DNA of 64,000 nucleotides from JBJXGE01 sp046154185 (GTDB lineage: Bacteria > Planctomycetota > UBA8108 > UBA1146 > JAJFFE01). Both the position numbers and the translations under genes were made by a program. Shown one piece after another: positions 1-8,903 of the stretch (position 1 is the first letter of the stretch; each line of letters opens with the position of its first letter). The notes below the pieces were generated by a model, which ran no database searches, was not told where the DNA came from, and worked only from the letters and a program-made list of their open reading frames with translations. The stretch is taken from NCBI GenBank assembly GCA_046154185.1, contig JBJXGE010000068.1, forward strand, positions 41,059 through 105,058. Direction: 5' to 3'.

Positions 1-3
1 GGA

Positions 4-1794
4 GTGGCTATCTTGAACGACTCATCAAGTCATGAGCTGACGAGGAGCGGACCGCGCGCGCGCGCGGCCGGTCTTTGCCTCGCGCTCTTGTGTGTCGTTT
101 CACTCGCGTTGGCGCAAGAGCCGCCGGCGGAACCGACGCCGGAGCCGACGGCTCCGAGTGCGCCCGCGGCGCCGATCGTCGAGCTTCCGCCGTCGCAGCC
201 GCCGCCTGTGACGCCGATCGAGTGCGCACTCCTCTATGAAACGGCCGATGGCGTCTATGTGGATGCGGGCGTGTTGCAAGGCATCGCGGACGGCCAGACC
301 GGCTGGATCCTGCGCGGTGGCATACAGACGGCGCGTTTCGAGGTCGTCAAGGCCGCGCGCGCGTCGACTTTTCTGCGGATTCTGTCCGATCGCGGGCCGT
401 TGTTTCCGCGGGCCGGCGAGCGACTCTCGTTGTTGCTCGACTCGGCGCCGGTTGCACCGCCCGCGCCGGAAGATCCCCGCGCCCCGTCGCCGACGCTCAA
501 GAACGGCGACCCTGACGCGCCGTTTGCCCCGCTCCTCGCGCCGCCCGGCATGGGCGAAACCGGTTACACCGGCGGTCGCAATGTCGCGCACGGACGCATC
601 AATCTTCGGCAACATGTGCAGCTCGCGAAGAACAACGACCTCGATTATTGGCGGACGCAGCTCGGCGGCTCCGGCAGCGTCGAGCGCCCCGACGGCACAC
701 CGTGGGCGCTCGAATGGCACGCGAATTTGTCGTGGCGCGGCGGCCAAGCGCTGCAAGACTATGAATCGCACGATCGTCGTCGGTTCGATCTCTACCGACT
801 TGCATTCTTTCGTCGTTTTGATGACCGCAGCTTCGTGCGCGTCGGCCGGTTCCTGCCCGGCGAATTGCCATCCATCGGATATCTCGACGGCATTCAGGGC
901 GAGAAAGCCGTGATGCCACGCGTGCGGCTTGGCGCATTATTCGGACTGCGACCGGATCGCGAAGACTTGCACCCGTGGTGGCGCGAGCCGACGATTGTGA
1001 CGTACCTCAGTTACAGTGCGGCTACGGATCGTTCGCGTTACTCGCTTACGACCGGAGTCCTCGGTTCCTCCTATCGCGGCAAGCCGGATCGACTCGCGTT
1101 GCTAGCCGATCAGTTCCTGTCGCACGGGGACTTTTCCCTCTACTCGAGTGCGGAAGTCGATTTCGATTCCGGGGACGATGAGACTCGCCGCGGCGTCGAA
1201 CTCACGCGGCTGGACTTATCCTCGACGTATCGCGTCTCGAAAGGCTTTCGCTTGCGCGGCGGCGTCGATCGCTTCGAGCTTACGGACACTGAAGCCGAAC
1301 GCGATCTCGTCGACCAGATCGTGCTGATCGATTCGTTTTTCTTCGATCAAGGGTACTGGCGCTATTTTGTCGGCGCCGCACACGATCTTTCGGAGCGCTG
1401 GATGGTGGATGAGGAAGTGTCGTTCACAGACTCGGACAAAGCCGACGATGGAGTGCGCTACCAACTCGGGCTCACGCGACGCGGCGTGTTCGCGGCGTCG
1501 GCCGCGAGCGCGACCTTGCATGTCTACCGGGTGCTTGGCAACGAGACGGACGGGCATGGCGCGCGGTTCTCGGGGTTCTTTCCCGTTGGCCCACGATTCG
1601 CGTTGCAACCGTCACTCGGTGTGCGCTTCGCCGACTATGAACTCGAATCGAGTCAGCTTTGGACGGCGGACGCGGGCATGCGAGCGCATTGGACGCTGGC
1701 GCGCAATTGGTCGCTCGTTGGCGGTTTCTCGTACGCGCGGACACAAGATAACGATCGATTGCTCGTCGATATCGGCGTGACGCTTTGGTGGTGA
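4..1794 (+). CDS. Predicted outer-membrane beta-barrel protein with N-terminal periplasmic domain
   Basis: A 596-residue secreted protein, probably in the outer membrane. Residues about 16-37 form an Ala/Leu-rich signal peptide ending ALA before QEPP, followed by a Pro/Glu/Ala-rich linker. A small domain (about 70-145, with YVDAGVLQGIADGQ) comes next, resembling short periplasmic beta domains. From about 190 to the end there are alternating aromatic/polar strands, and the chain ends in DIGVTLWW; a terminal aromatic residue is typical of barrels recognised by the BAM machinery. The frame is open to the window edge, so the start is uncertain: GTG at 4, or TTG at 13 preceded by GGAG at 1-4. An 11-heme cytochrome gene follows after 159 bp, so a porin-cytochrome partnership is possible. 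Barrel fold is seen in sequence character; the partner role is inference. Confidence 0.6.
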   Translation: MAILNDSSSHELTRSGPRARAAGLCLALLCVVSLALAQEPPAEPTPEPTAPSAPAAPIVELPPSQPPPVTPIECALLYETADGVYVDAGVLQGIADGQTGWILRGGIQTARFEVVKAARASTFLRILSDRGPLFPRAGERLSLLLDSAPVAPPAPEDPRAPSPTLKNGDPDAPFAPLLAPPGMGETGYTGGRNVAHGRINLRQHVQLAKNNDLDYWRTQLGGSGSVERPDGTPWALEWHANLSWRGGQALQDYESHDRRRFDLYRLAFFRRFDDRSFVRVGRFLPGELPSIGYLDGIQGEKAVMPRVRLGALFGLRPDREDLHPWWREPTIVTYLSYSAATDRSRYSLTTGVLGSSYRGKPDRLALLADQFLSHGDFSLYSSAEVDFDSGDDETRRGVELTRLDLSSTYRVSKGFRLRGGVDRFELTDTEAERDLVDQIVLIDSFFFDQGYWRYFVGAAHDLSERWMVDEEVSFTDSDKADDGVRYQLGLTRRGVFAASAASATLHVYRVLGNETDGHGARFSGFFPVGPRFALQPSLGVRFADYELESSQLWTADAGMRAHWTLARNWSLVGGFSYARTQDNDRLLVDIGVTLWW

Positions 1795-1953
1795 GTGCTC
1801 GGCAAGAACGGGTGGATTTGCCGGCACACTTGCCTCGTAGTCGGCAATAAACGGGCGGCAACGGCGCTCGTCTCGAATCGCCAGTTCGTTGCTGACGGCG
1901 CGGCCCGCCGATTGCCTGCACCTTATTGGAAATAGTCTTAGCGGGAGGAATCT

Positions 1954-4734
1954 ATGAGCGGGCTGCAAGTACAAAACCGCGTGAGAATTGTCTTCCTTGT
2001 CGGCGTTGTCATCGCGGCGAACGGCTGCACGAGCAAGTCGGAGGACGACCACGAAGTCGCCGCGACTTCCGAGTCCTGCATGCAATGCCACAACGGCTCG
2101 TTCCACGATGATTACAGCGGACCCGGACTTGAGAATCCGCACCCGTTCCCGGGCGCCGGTTCGATTCGTTGCACGACTTGCCATGGCGGTCACGGCGACG
2201 CGGTCGGCGCGACAGCGAGCCACGTTCCGCCGCCGCCGGAGATCGGTGACGAGCAGTTCCAAACGCAGAATGCGCAAGCGTACTTCAACCGTTTGACGCT
2301 CGCGGGCATCGATAAGTACGAAGACTACGTCGTGAACGGCGTCACGTACTCGGCGCTCGACTACCTGCAGTTCGTGAATCCAGGCGACATTCGTGTCGTC
2401 AAGGAAGGTCGTAGCTGCGGACAGTGTCACATGCCGCACGCCGAGTGCGTGGCGAAGAGTCCGCTCGCGACCGAGGTCGGAATTCTCTCGGGTGCGCGTT
2501 ACGCGATGGGCGCCGCGAATGCGGTGCCGGCGAATCAAGGGTTGTACGAAGACACCGCCGGCGACTACGCCTGGCGCGCGGTCACGGATCCGGACTTCGT
2601 CTTCGTGCCGACGACAATTGGACCAGTCGGTGAGTTAATTGAGTATCCGGTCTACAGCGTGCGCAATCAGTTTGGGCCGGATGACATCTTCCTGAATCCG
2701 AATTACCTCGCCGCTGCGCTCGACGACGACGTGAACCCGGACAACAGTGTCATCACCGGCTCGCCGCTCGCGAACTTGTTTCACGAGCAGATTTCGTTCA
2801 CGTGCGGTGACTGCCACTTGGGTAGCGCCGGCGCGAATAATCGTTACGGCGACTTTCGCTCGTCGGGTTGCACGGCGTGTCACATGCGCTACTCCTCAAG
2901 TGGCCGGAGCGACTCGACGGACACAAACATTCGCAAGAACGAGCCGCTCGATCCGGACGACATCGATGATCCGGAGCGCGCGCACGTCGACCGCCACTTG
3001 ATTCGCAGCGTCGCACAGACGCTTGCGAGCGGGGAGACGATTTCCGGCATCGACGACCACACGTGCGCGGGCTGTCACCAAGGATCGAACCGCACCGTAC
3101 TGCAATACTGGGGCATTCGCCTCGACCAAAACCAAGACGTGCGGCGCGGCAACCAGTACCCCGCGAACCCGGCTTCGCACGTGAACACCGCGCTTGATAC
3201 GCGGCTCTTCGATCCTGTGATCAACAACAATACGTTTAACGGCCGCAACGCGAATCAGTACTTGCTCGCCGAAGACTACGACGGCGACGATCGCGACGAC
3301 ACGCCGGCCGACGTGCACTACGAAGCGGGCCTTGGTTGCATCGACTGCCATGGTAGCCATGACGTGCACGGCGGCGTGGTCGGCGATCCCGCGAACTCGC
3401 CGCTCCTGAGTCGCCAGGAGCAAGCGGTCGCGATTCGATGCGAGAGCTGTCATGGCGGTGTTGACGCGTATGCGCCGGTCGCAAGCGCGACGACCTACAG
3501 CGGCGCGACCGCGGACTGCGCGATGGACGCGGAAGGCAACGCATTGAAGCACGTCGTGCGGGAAGCGGATGGCTCGTACATTCTGACGAGCCGCTTGACC
3601 GGCGCGCGCCATTACGTGCCGCAGACGCGGGACGTGGTTGTCGATAGTGGGCGCATCAATCCGCTCACGCAGGAGCCGGTGTACAGCGCGAAAGCGTCGT
3701 ACGCGATGGGCCGCGCCGACGGCGACCCGGCGAATGGTCTCGGGCCGATTCAAACCGGCGCCGTCACGCCGGGCTTCAGCCACATGGACAACATGAGTTG
3801 CGTCGCTTGCCACGCGTCGTGGACAAATAACTGCGTCGGTTGTCACTTGAAGGGCGAGTACAACAACGGCAATAACTTCTCCAACATCACGGGTGAGCGC
3901 ATCGTGTTCCGGCAGTTGAACGCGGACTTCACTTATCAGACGCCGGTGCCGTTCCAACTCGGCGTCGACACGCACAACAAAATCAGCGTGCTCAGTCCGA
4001 ACACCGAGGCGCACTTCCAGTGGCGCGACATGAACGGCGACTTCTCGCAGGTGTTTTCTTTCACCGACCGTAACGGCGGCGGCAACAACCCCGCGCATGG
4101 TTTGCCGTCGCTCTCGCACAACGTCATGATGCCGCACTCGATCCGTGGCAAAGTCAGCGATGAGAACGAGGGGCCACGTTACTGCAACGCGTGTCACCTG
4201 ACCGACGAGGGACTCGCCAACTACGCGGCCGAATTCAACGCGTTTCGCACGGCCATGTCGACGAGCGACTGGGGCGCGCTCGACTTCAATACGTTGCGGT
4301 CGCACATCGGCCTCAACACGAATAACCAGATCAACTCGCCGATCTGGGTCCACATGGTGGCGGGCCTCGGCTCCGGCATCTTCCTCTTCGACGATCGCGG
4401 CTGTCCGCAGAACCCCATCGACGACAACGAGGACCGCTTCGGCTGCGACGGTGTCGCGCCGAGCGCGCTCTTCGATCCTTTGCTCGTCGCGCGGAACCTC
4501 GACGCCGTCGTCGACGCTTCGGGCGCGTCGAACGGCTCGAATAACCACTCGATGCTGGCGCCCGGCGTCGGGCCTAACTTGCGCGACGGCGCGCAGAACC
4601 CGAACCAATCCGGACCGCTCGGCGCGACGCTCATTCGTCGCCTCTCCGATCCCGCGACCGGAATCACCCTCGACTCCTGGATCGACGCCGACGGCGCGCT
4701 CCAAGGCGACGCGGCGATTCACGTGCCGCAGTAG
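1954..4734 (+). CDS. Multiheme c-type cytochrome lipoprotein (11 CxxCH)
   Basis: A 926-residue exported cytochrome. The N-terminus has a short basic region, a hydrophobic stretch and a plausible lipobox ending in Cys25 (AANGC), so it is probably lipid-anchored. I count eleven CxxCH heme-binding motifs: CMQCH, CTTCH, CGQCH, CGDCH, CTACH, CAGCH, CIDCH, CESCH, CVACH, CVGCH and CNACH. They are widely spaced in a chain rich in Asn, Asp and Gly. The last roughly 170 residues carry no heme motif and contain an Asp/Asn-rich, calcium-site-like stretch (NPIDDNEDRFGCDG). A strong GGGAGG ribosome site (1943-1948) fixes the ATG. It follows the beta-barrel gene on the same strand. An electron-transfer role is sure from the motifs; the redox partner and whether it faces outside are unknown. 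Confidence 0.85.
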   Translation: MSGLQVQNRVRIVFLVGVVIAANGCTSKSEDDHEVAATSESCMQCHNGSFHDDYSGPGLENPHPFPGAGSIRCTTCHGGHGDAVGATASHVPPPPEIGDEQFQTQNAQAYFNRLTLAGIDKYEDYVVNGVTYSALDYLQFVNPGDIRVVKEGRSCGQCHMPHAECVAKSPLATEVGILSGARYAMGAANAVPANQGLYEDTAGDYAWRAVTDPDFVFVPTTIGPVGELIEYPVYSVRNQFGPDDIFLNPNYLAAALDDDVNPDNSVITGSPLANLFHEQISFTCGDCHLGSAGANNRYGDFRSSGCTACHMRYSSSGRSDSTDTNIRKNEPLDPDDIDDPERAHVDRHLIRSVAQTLASGETISGIDDHTCAGCHQGSNRTVLQYWGIRLDQNQDVRRGNQYPANPASHVNTALDTRLFDPVINNNTFNGRNANQYLLAEDYDGDDRDDTPADVHYEAGLGCIDCHGSHDVHGGVVGDPANSPLLSRQEQAVAIRCESCHGGVDAYAPVASATTYSGATADCAMDAEGNALKHVVREADGSYILTSRLTGARHYVPQTRDVVVDSGRINPLTQEPVYSAKASYAMGRADGDPANGLGPIQTGAVTPGFSHMDNMSCVACHASWTNNCVGCHLKGEYNNGNNFSNITGERIVFRQLNADFTYQTPVPFQLGVDTHNKISVLSPNTEAHFQWRDMNGDFSQVFSFTDRNGGGNNPAHGLPSLSHNVMMPHSIRGKVSDENEGPRYCNACHLTDEGLANYAAEFNAFRTAMSTSDWGALDFNTLRSHIGLNTNNQINSPIWVHMVAGLGSGIFLFDDRGCPQNPIDDNEDRFGCDGVAPSALFDPLLVARNLDAVVDASGASNGSNNHSMLAPGVGPNLRDGAQNPNQSGPLGATLIRRLSDPATGITLDSWIDADGALQGDAAIHVPQ

Positions 4735-4843
4735 AGGTGATGGAGGGGATGTTCGATTCGCGCTCGCCGCGAGTTAGAACGGTTCGGCTTCGAAATCGCC
4801 GACGCTGTTCTTCAGACGCCGAACGCGCTACTCTCTCGCGATC

Positions 4844-7120
4844 ATGGCGTGCGGTGGAGAGACTGACGGAAACAGCTCGCTCGCGGCATCTCAGCCCGGT
4901 TCATCGTGGCCGCGCATCGACGGGGTCGCGAAGGTCACGGGCGCCGCGCGTTATGTCGATGACTACCAGGTTCCCCGTTGTCTTCACGGGGTGACGCTGC
5001 GGAGCGAAGTCGCGCACGGCGTTTTTCTCGAACTCGAGCGCGATGCGGCGTTTGACTGGAGCCGTGTCACGGTCGTGACCGCCGCGGATATTCCAGGGCG
5101 CAACGTGATTGCGTTGATCGAAGACGATCAGGTCGCCCTCGTGCCGGTCGGCGGCGCGATTCGCCATCACGACGAGGCGCTCGCGCTCGTGGCGGCGCCG
5201 ACGCGGGAACTCGCGGCGGAGGCGCTTCGGCGGCTGCGTCCGCGCGTCCGGGAGCTGCCGGCGGCGCTCGACGTCGATGCGGCGCTCGCGGGCACGCCGC
5301 TCATTTTCGGTTCCGACAATATCATGAAGCGGCTTGCGCTCGCGCGCGGCGGCGACGTCGAAGCCGAACTTCGGCGTTGCGACTTGGTCATCGATTCGGT
5401 CTACGAGACCGGCGCGCAAGAACAGATGTACATAGAGCCGCAAGGCATGCTGTGCGACTGGCGCGATGACCGCTGCGAGTTGCTCGGCTCGATGCAGTGC
5501 CCGTACTTCGTGCATCGCGCGCTCTGCGAGCTGCTCGCGCTGCCGGCCGAGCGTGTCGTCGTGACGCAGGCTGTGACGGGCGGCGGCTTCGGCGGCAAGG
5601 AAGAGTACCCTTCGATGATCGCCGCGCACGCGGCGCTCCTTGCGCGGAAGGCGCGTGCGCCCGTCAAACTCATCTACGAGCGCAGCGAAGACATCGGCGC
5701 GACGACGAAACGCCATCCGGCGCGCATTCGGCATCGGATGGGCGTCACGCGCGACGGTCGTGTGCGGGCTGTCGACATCGACATCTTGCTGGATGGCGGC
5801 GCGTACGTGACCTTGTCACCGGTCGTGCTCTCGCGCGCGCTGCTCCACGCCGCCGGCCCGTATCGCATCGAACACGTGCGCGTGACGGGTCGCGTCGTCG
5901 CGACGAACTTCCCGCCGCACGGCGCCTTTCGCGGCTTTGGCGCGCCGCAGGTGACCTTCGCCTATGAGCGCCAGATGCAAAAAGCGGCGCGGCGACTCGG
6001 CATCGAGCCGTTCGAACTGCGCCGGCGCAACATGCTACGCGTGGGCGACGAGACGGCGACGGGTCAACGCCTCACCTCGAGCGTGGGAAGCGGGGCGGTG
6101 CTTGCCGCAGTCGAGGAACGAGCGAGGCGACCAGCGCCGCACGCGCCGCTACCGCGCTCGCCGCTGCGCCGGCGGGGGCGCGGCCTCGCGTTTTGCCTGC
6201 ACGGCGCCGGGTTTACTGGCAGCGGCGAGAGTCGATTGCGTGGACAAGCGACTGTCGCGATCACTCCGCGCGGCAACTTTGAGATCCGCTCGAGCTCAAC
6301 CGATATCGGTCAAGGCGCTCTGACGGTTTTTGCGCAACTTGCGGCCGCGAGCCTGGGCGTTGAGATCGGTTCGATTGAACTCGTGGATCCGAGCACGGCC
6401 CGTGTCCCGGATAGTGGACCAACGGTCGCGTCGCGAACGTGCATGGTGGTGGGAGGGCTCGTCGCGCGCGCGGCTGAAAAACTGCGCGCGCAGCTCGAAG
6501 CGTATGCGCAGCGTGCCGGTCTCGCCAATAAGACGTTGCACGAGATCGCGCTCCATCACGCGCAACACGTCGGTGACGGTGCAATCACCGAGACCTATGC
6601 GCCGCCGCCGGGCGTCGTGTGGGATGATGCGACGTACACTGGCGCCGCTTATCCGGTTTATGGCTGGGCCGCGTGCCTTGTCGATGTCGAAGTCGATCCC
6701 GACACCTACGAGGTTGAAGTCGTGCGGTGCATCCACGCCGTCGATGTCGGCAAAGCGATTCACCCGGTGATCGTCGAGGGGCAGATCGAAGGTGGGACGT
6801 TGCAAGCGCTCGGCTGGGCGCTGTGGGAGTCGGTCGCGTATGACGCCGGGCGAGTCGTGAACAGACGCATGACGGACTGCATCATTCCAACGGCGATCGA
6901 GGCGCCCGAAATGGAGACGATCATCGTCGAAGAGCCGTATCCGCTCGGGCCGTTCGGCGCGAAAGGCGTCGGGGAGATTTCGATGGATGGTCCGGCGGTG
7001 GCGGTGGCTGGCGCGATCGTCGATGCGCTGGACATCGAGATCGATCAACTGCCGGTCTTGCCCGAACACATCGCCGCGCTACTCGATGAGCGCGTGCGTG
7101 CAGGAGAACGTTTGACATGA
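4844..7120 (+). CDS. Molybdopterin-binding large subunit, xanthine dehydrogenase family
   Basis: A 758-residue catalytic subunit of a molybdenum hydroxylase. Family landmarks are clear: the N-terminal RIDGVAKVTGAARYVDD segment (24-40), GGGFGGKEE (246-254), GAFRGFGAPQ (360-369) that contacts the molybdopterin cofactor, and GPFGAKGVGE near the C-terminus, whose Glu711 matches the base that activates the Mo-OH. It has no signal peptide, so it should be cytoplasmic. The stop overlaps the start of the 2Fe-2S subunit gene by 4 bp, so the three subunits are translationally coupled in the order Mo, FeS, FAD. The family is certain. The substrate (xanthine, another purine, an aldehyde or an N-heterocycle) cannot be read from the sequence, so no gene symbol is given. 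The ATG at 4844 has no strong ribosome site; a slightly later start is possible. Confidence 0.9.
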   Translation: MACGGETDGNSSLAASQPGSSWPRIDGVAKVTGAARYVDDYQVPRCLHGVTLRSEVAHGVFLELERDAAFDWSRVTVVTAADIPGRNVIALIEDDQVALVPVGGAIRHHDEALALVAAPTRELAAEALRRLRPRVRELPAALDVDAALAGTPLIFGSDNIMKRLALARGGDVEAELRRCDLVIDSVYETGAQEQMYIEPQGMLCDWRDDRCELLGSMQCPYFVHRALCELLALPAERVVVTQAVTGGGFGGKEEYPSMIAAHAALLARKARAPVKLIYERSEDIGATTKRHPARIRHRMGVTRDGRVRAVDIDILLDGGAYVTLSPVVLSRALLHAAGPYRIEHVRVTGRVVATNFPPHGAFRGFGAPQVTFAYERQMQKAARRLGIEPFELRRRNMLRVGDETATGQRLTSSVGSGAVLAAVEERARRPAPHAPLPRSPLRRRGRGLAFCLHGAGFTGSGESRLRGQATVAITPRGNFEIRSSSTDIGQGALTVFAQLAAASLGVEIGSIELVDPSTARVPDSGPTVASRTCMVVGGLVARAAEKLRAQLEAYAQRAGLANKTLHEIALHHAQHVGDGAITETYAPPPGVVWDDATYTGAAYPVYGWAACLVDVEVDPDTYEVEVVRCIHAVDVGKAIHPVIVEGQIEGGTLQALGWALWESVAYDAGRVVNRRMTDCIIPTAIEAPEMETIIVEEPYPLGPFGAKGVGEISMDGPAVAVAGAIVDALDIEIDQLPVLPEHIAALLDERVRAGERLT

Positions 7121-7587
7121 TGTTGCGCGTGAATGGCACCGCCTATCGCGTCGAATGCGATCCGCTCCAGCGTCTGCTCGACGTGTTGCGCGGAGTCGGC
7201 TTGACCGGCACGAAGGAAGGCTGCGGTGAAGGGGAGTGCGGGGCGTGCACCGTCCTCCTCGATGGTGTGCCCGTGAACTCTTGTCTGGTGCCTGCCGCGC
7301 AAGCGGTCGGTCACGAGATTGCGACGATCGAGTCGCTCGCCGACGACGGCGTACTGAGCGCGGTGCAGTCGGCGCTCATCGAACACGGCGGCACGCAGTG
7401 TGGGATTTGCACGCCGGGCATCGCGCTTTGCGCGACGGCGATACTGGCGCGCGAGTCGAACGCGAGCCGCGCGCGGTGGCGGGAGTTACTGGCCGGGAAT
7501 CTATGCCGCTGCACCGGCTATCAGCGGATCATCGATGCTGTCGTGGCGGCGGCGCCGGGTCCCTTGGACGGGCGAGTTTCGGTATGA
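7117..7587 (+). CDS. (2Fe-2S)-binding subunit, xanthine dehydrogenase family
   Basis: A 156-residue iron-sulfur subunit that passes electrons from the Mo centre to FAD. The N-terminal plant-ferredoxin-like cluster has Cys36, Cys41, Cys44 and Cys56 (EGCGEGECGACT then NSC). The C-terminal helical cluster has Cys95, Cys98, Cys130 and Cys132 (TQCGICTPG and NLCRCTGY). All eight expected cysteines are present and the length is normal for the family. It overlaps the upstream Mo-subunit gene and the downstream FAD-subunit gene by ATGA, so all three should be made in equal amounts as one complex. Confidence 0.94.
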   Translation: MMLRVNGTAYRVECDPLQRLLDVLRGVGLTGTKEGCGEGECGACTVLLDGVPVNSCLVPAAQAVGHEIATIESLADDGVLSAVQSALIEHGGTQCGICTPGIALCATAILARESNASRARWRELLAGNLCRCTGYQRIIDAVVAAAPGPLDGRVSV

Positions 7588-8444
7588 CGCGCTATCTGAA
7601 GCCCACTTGTTTGGCGGCTGCGCTCGACCTGCGCGCGCAGTACCCGCAACACAGAGTACTCGCAGGAGGCACTGATCTAATGGTGGATGCGAGCGGTCTA
7701 CGGGCGCTTCCCGGCGTCATCGATGTGTTTGGCCTCACGGAGATGGTTGGGATCAGCGCCACGGACGGTCCGATTCGTGTCGGCGCCGCAACGACATATC
7801 TGGAGCTGCTCGCGAGTCCACTCGCGGGGCGGGAGTTGGCTTTGCTTGCGGCCGCGGCCCGCGAGATCGGAGCGTTGCAGATTCAAGCGCGGGGCACTCT
7901 CGGCGGAAACGTTGCCACGTCATCGCCGGTCGGCGACACGCTCCCGGTGTTGCTCGCGCTCGGCGCGGAGATCGAGCTGGCTTCGCAAAAGCGGCGGCGA
8001 CACGTTTCCTACGACGAATTTTGTGTGGGCTATCGACGCACGGTGATCGAGCCGGATGAGTTGATCGTTGCGATCCACGTGGCGCGACCGGCGAGTGACA
8101 CGCGATGGCTGTGGCGCAAGGTCGGCGCGCGACGCGCGCAGGCGATTTCGAAAGTCATGATCGCCGCGACCGCGCGCCTCGACGATGCGGGCCGCATCGC
8201 GGAGACTCGCATCGCGCTCGGCGCCGTGGCGGATCGGCCGTTGCGCGCGTTGCGGACCGAGAGGGTGCTGTTGGGGCAACTTCCCGGCGAGTCCGTCGCA
8301 CGCGCAGCCGCCAACGAACTCGCGACCGAGATCACGCCGATCGACGATGTGCGCTCGACGGCGAGTTATCGACGCACCGTCGCGCAGAATCTCATCGCGC
8401 GCTGGGTGTGCGAGCTCGCGCCGGTTGTGCGGACGACTCATTGA
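7584..8444 (+). CDS. FAD-binding subunit, xanthine dehydrogenase family
   Basis: A 286-residue FAD-binding subunit (PCMH-type FAD domain followed by a CO dehydrogenase flavoprotein C-terminal domain). The start is ATG at 7584, overlapping the FeS-subunit stop as ATGA; the frame is open further upstream, but the protein then begins with the expected MTRYLKPTCLAAALDL. FAD motifs seen are VLAGGTDLMVD (pyrophosphate binding) and GTLGGNVATSSPVGDTLP (second FAD loop). It completes the Mo/FeS/FAD hydroxylase and would hand electrons to NAD+ or another acceptor. Confidence 0.92.
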   Translation: MTRYLKPTCLAAALDLRAQYPQHRVLAGGTDLMVDASGLRALPGVIDVFGLTEMVGISATDGPIRVGAATTYLELLASPLAGRELALLAAAAREIGALQIQARGTLGGNVATSSPVGDTLPVLLALGAEIELASQKRRRHVSYDEFCVGYRRTVIEPDELIVAIHVARPASDTRWLWRKVGARRAQAISKVMIAATARLDDAGRIAETRIALGAVADRPLRALRTERVLLGQLPGESVARAAANELATEITPIDDVRSTASYRRTVAQNLIARWVCELAPVVRTTH

Positions 8445-8454
8445 GGGGAGAACA

Positions 8455-8895
8455 GTGCTCGCATTTTATTTCCTGCTCGCGTTCATCGCGGGCATCGCCG
8501 TCGCGATGCAGGGCGTCACGAACAACGGCCTGCGCCACGAGATCGGGTTCGGCGCCATGCTGGTCGTCAACACAGCGATCGTGCTCGTCGGCGCGATTGC
8601 CGTCGCGCTCGTCGACGGCAGTTGGTCGCGCCTGAACGGCCGCGTCTTCGCAGTGCCGACCGTGCTCCTCCTCGGCGGCGTCTACGGGCTCACGATGGTG
8701 ACGATCGCGCCGATCGTCTTGGCGCGCCTCGGCGCCACGACGGCTTTATCGCTGGTCGTTTTGGGACAACTCGCTTGCGCACTTGCGCTCGACCACACGG
8801 GCGCCTTCGCCATCCCGCGCGCCGCGATTTCGCCGACGCGCGTCGTCGGTGTGATGCTCGTGGTCGCGGGCGTCGCGTTGACGCGCTGGCGGTGA
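8455..8895 (+). CDS. Small DMT-superfamily membrane protein (DUF606/YdcZ-like)
   Basis: A 146-residue hydrophobic protein that starts at GTG 8455 behind GAGGGGAG (8443-8450), ten bases after the FAD-subunit stop, so it is probably the last gene of the hydroxylase operon. It has about five membrane segments. Characteristic stretches are GIAVAMQGVTNNGLRHEIG near the N-terminus and VVGVMLVVAGVALTRWR at the C-terminus, matching the half-size DMT family (DUF606) with its internal LARLGATTALSLVVLGQL helix. Such proteins probably work as dimers. A role in moving a substrate or product of the adjacent hydroxylase is inference from position only. It converges on ftsY with an 8-bp gap. Confidence 0.78.
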   Translation: MLAFYFLLAFIAGIAVAMQGVTNNGLRHEIGFGAMLVVNTAIVLVGAIAVALVDGSWSRLNGRVFAVPTVLLLGGVYGLTMVTIAPIVLARLGATTALSLVVLGQLACALALDHTGAFAIPRAAISPTRVVGVMLVVAGVALTRWR

Positions 8896-8903
8896 GCGAG
8901 CCG

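Noticed and set aside
2896..4722. 608-codon open frame on the minus strand
   Set aside because: It is exactly antisense to the multiheme cytochrome gene, whose CxxCH motifs and ribosome site are unambiguous. The antisense translation is Arg/Val/Ala-rich with no recognisable domain; it arises from strong third-position GC bias.
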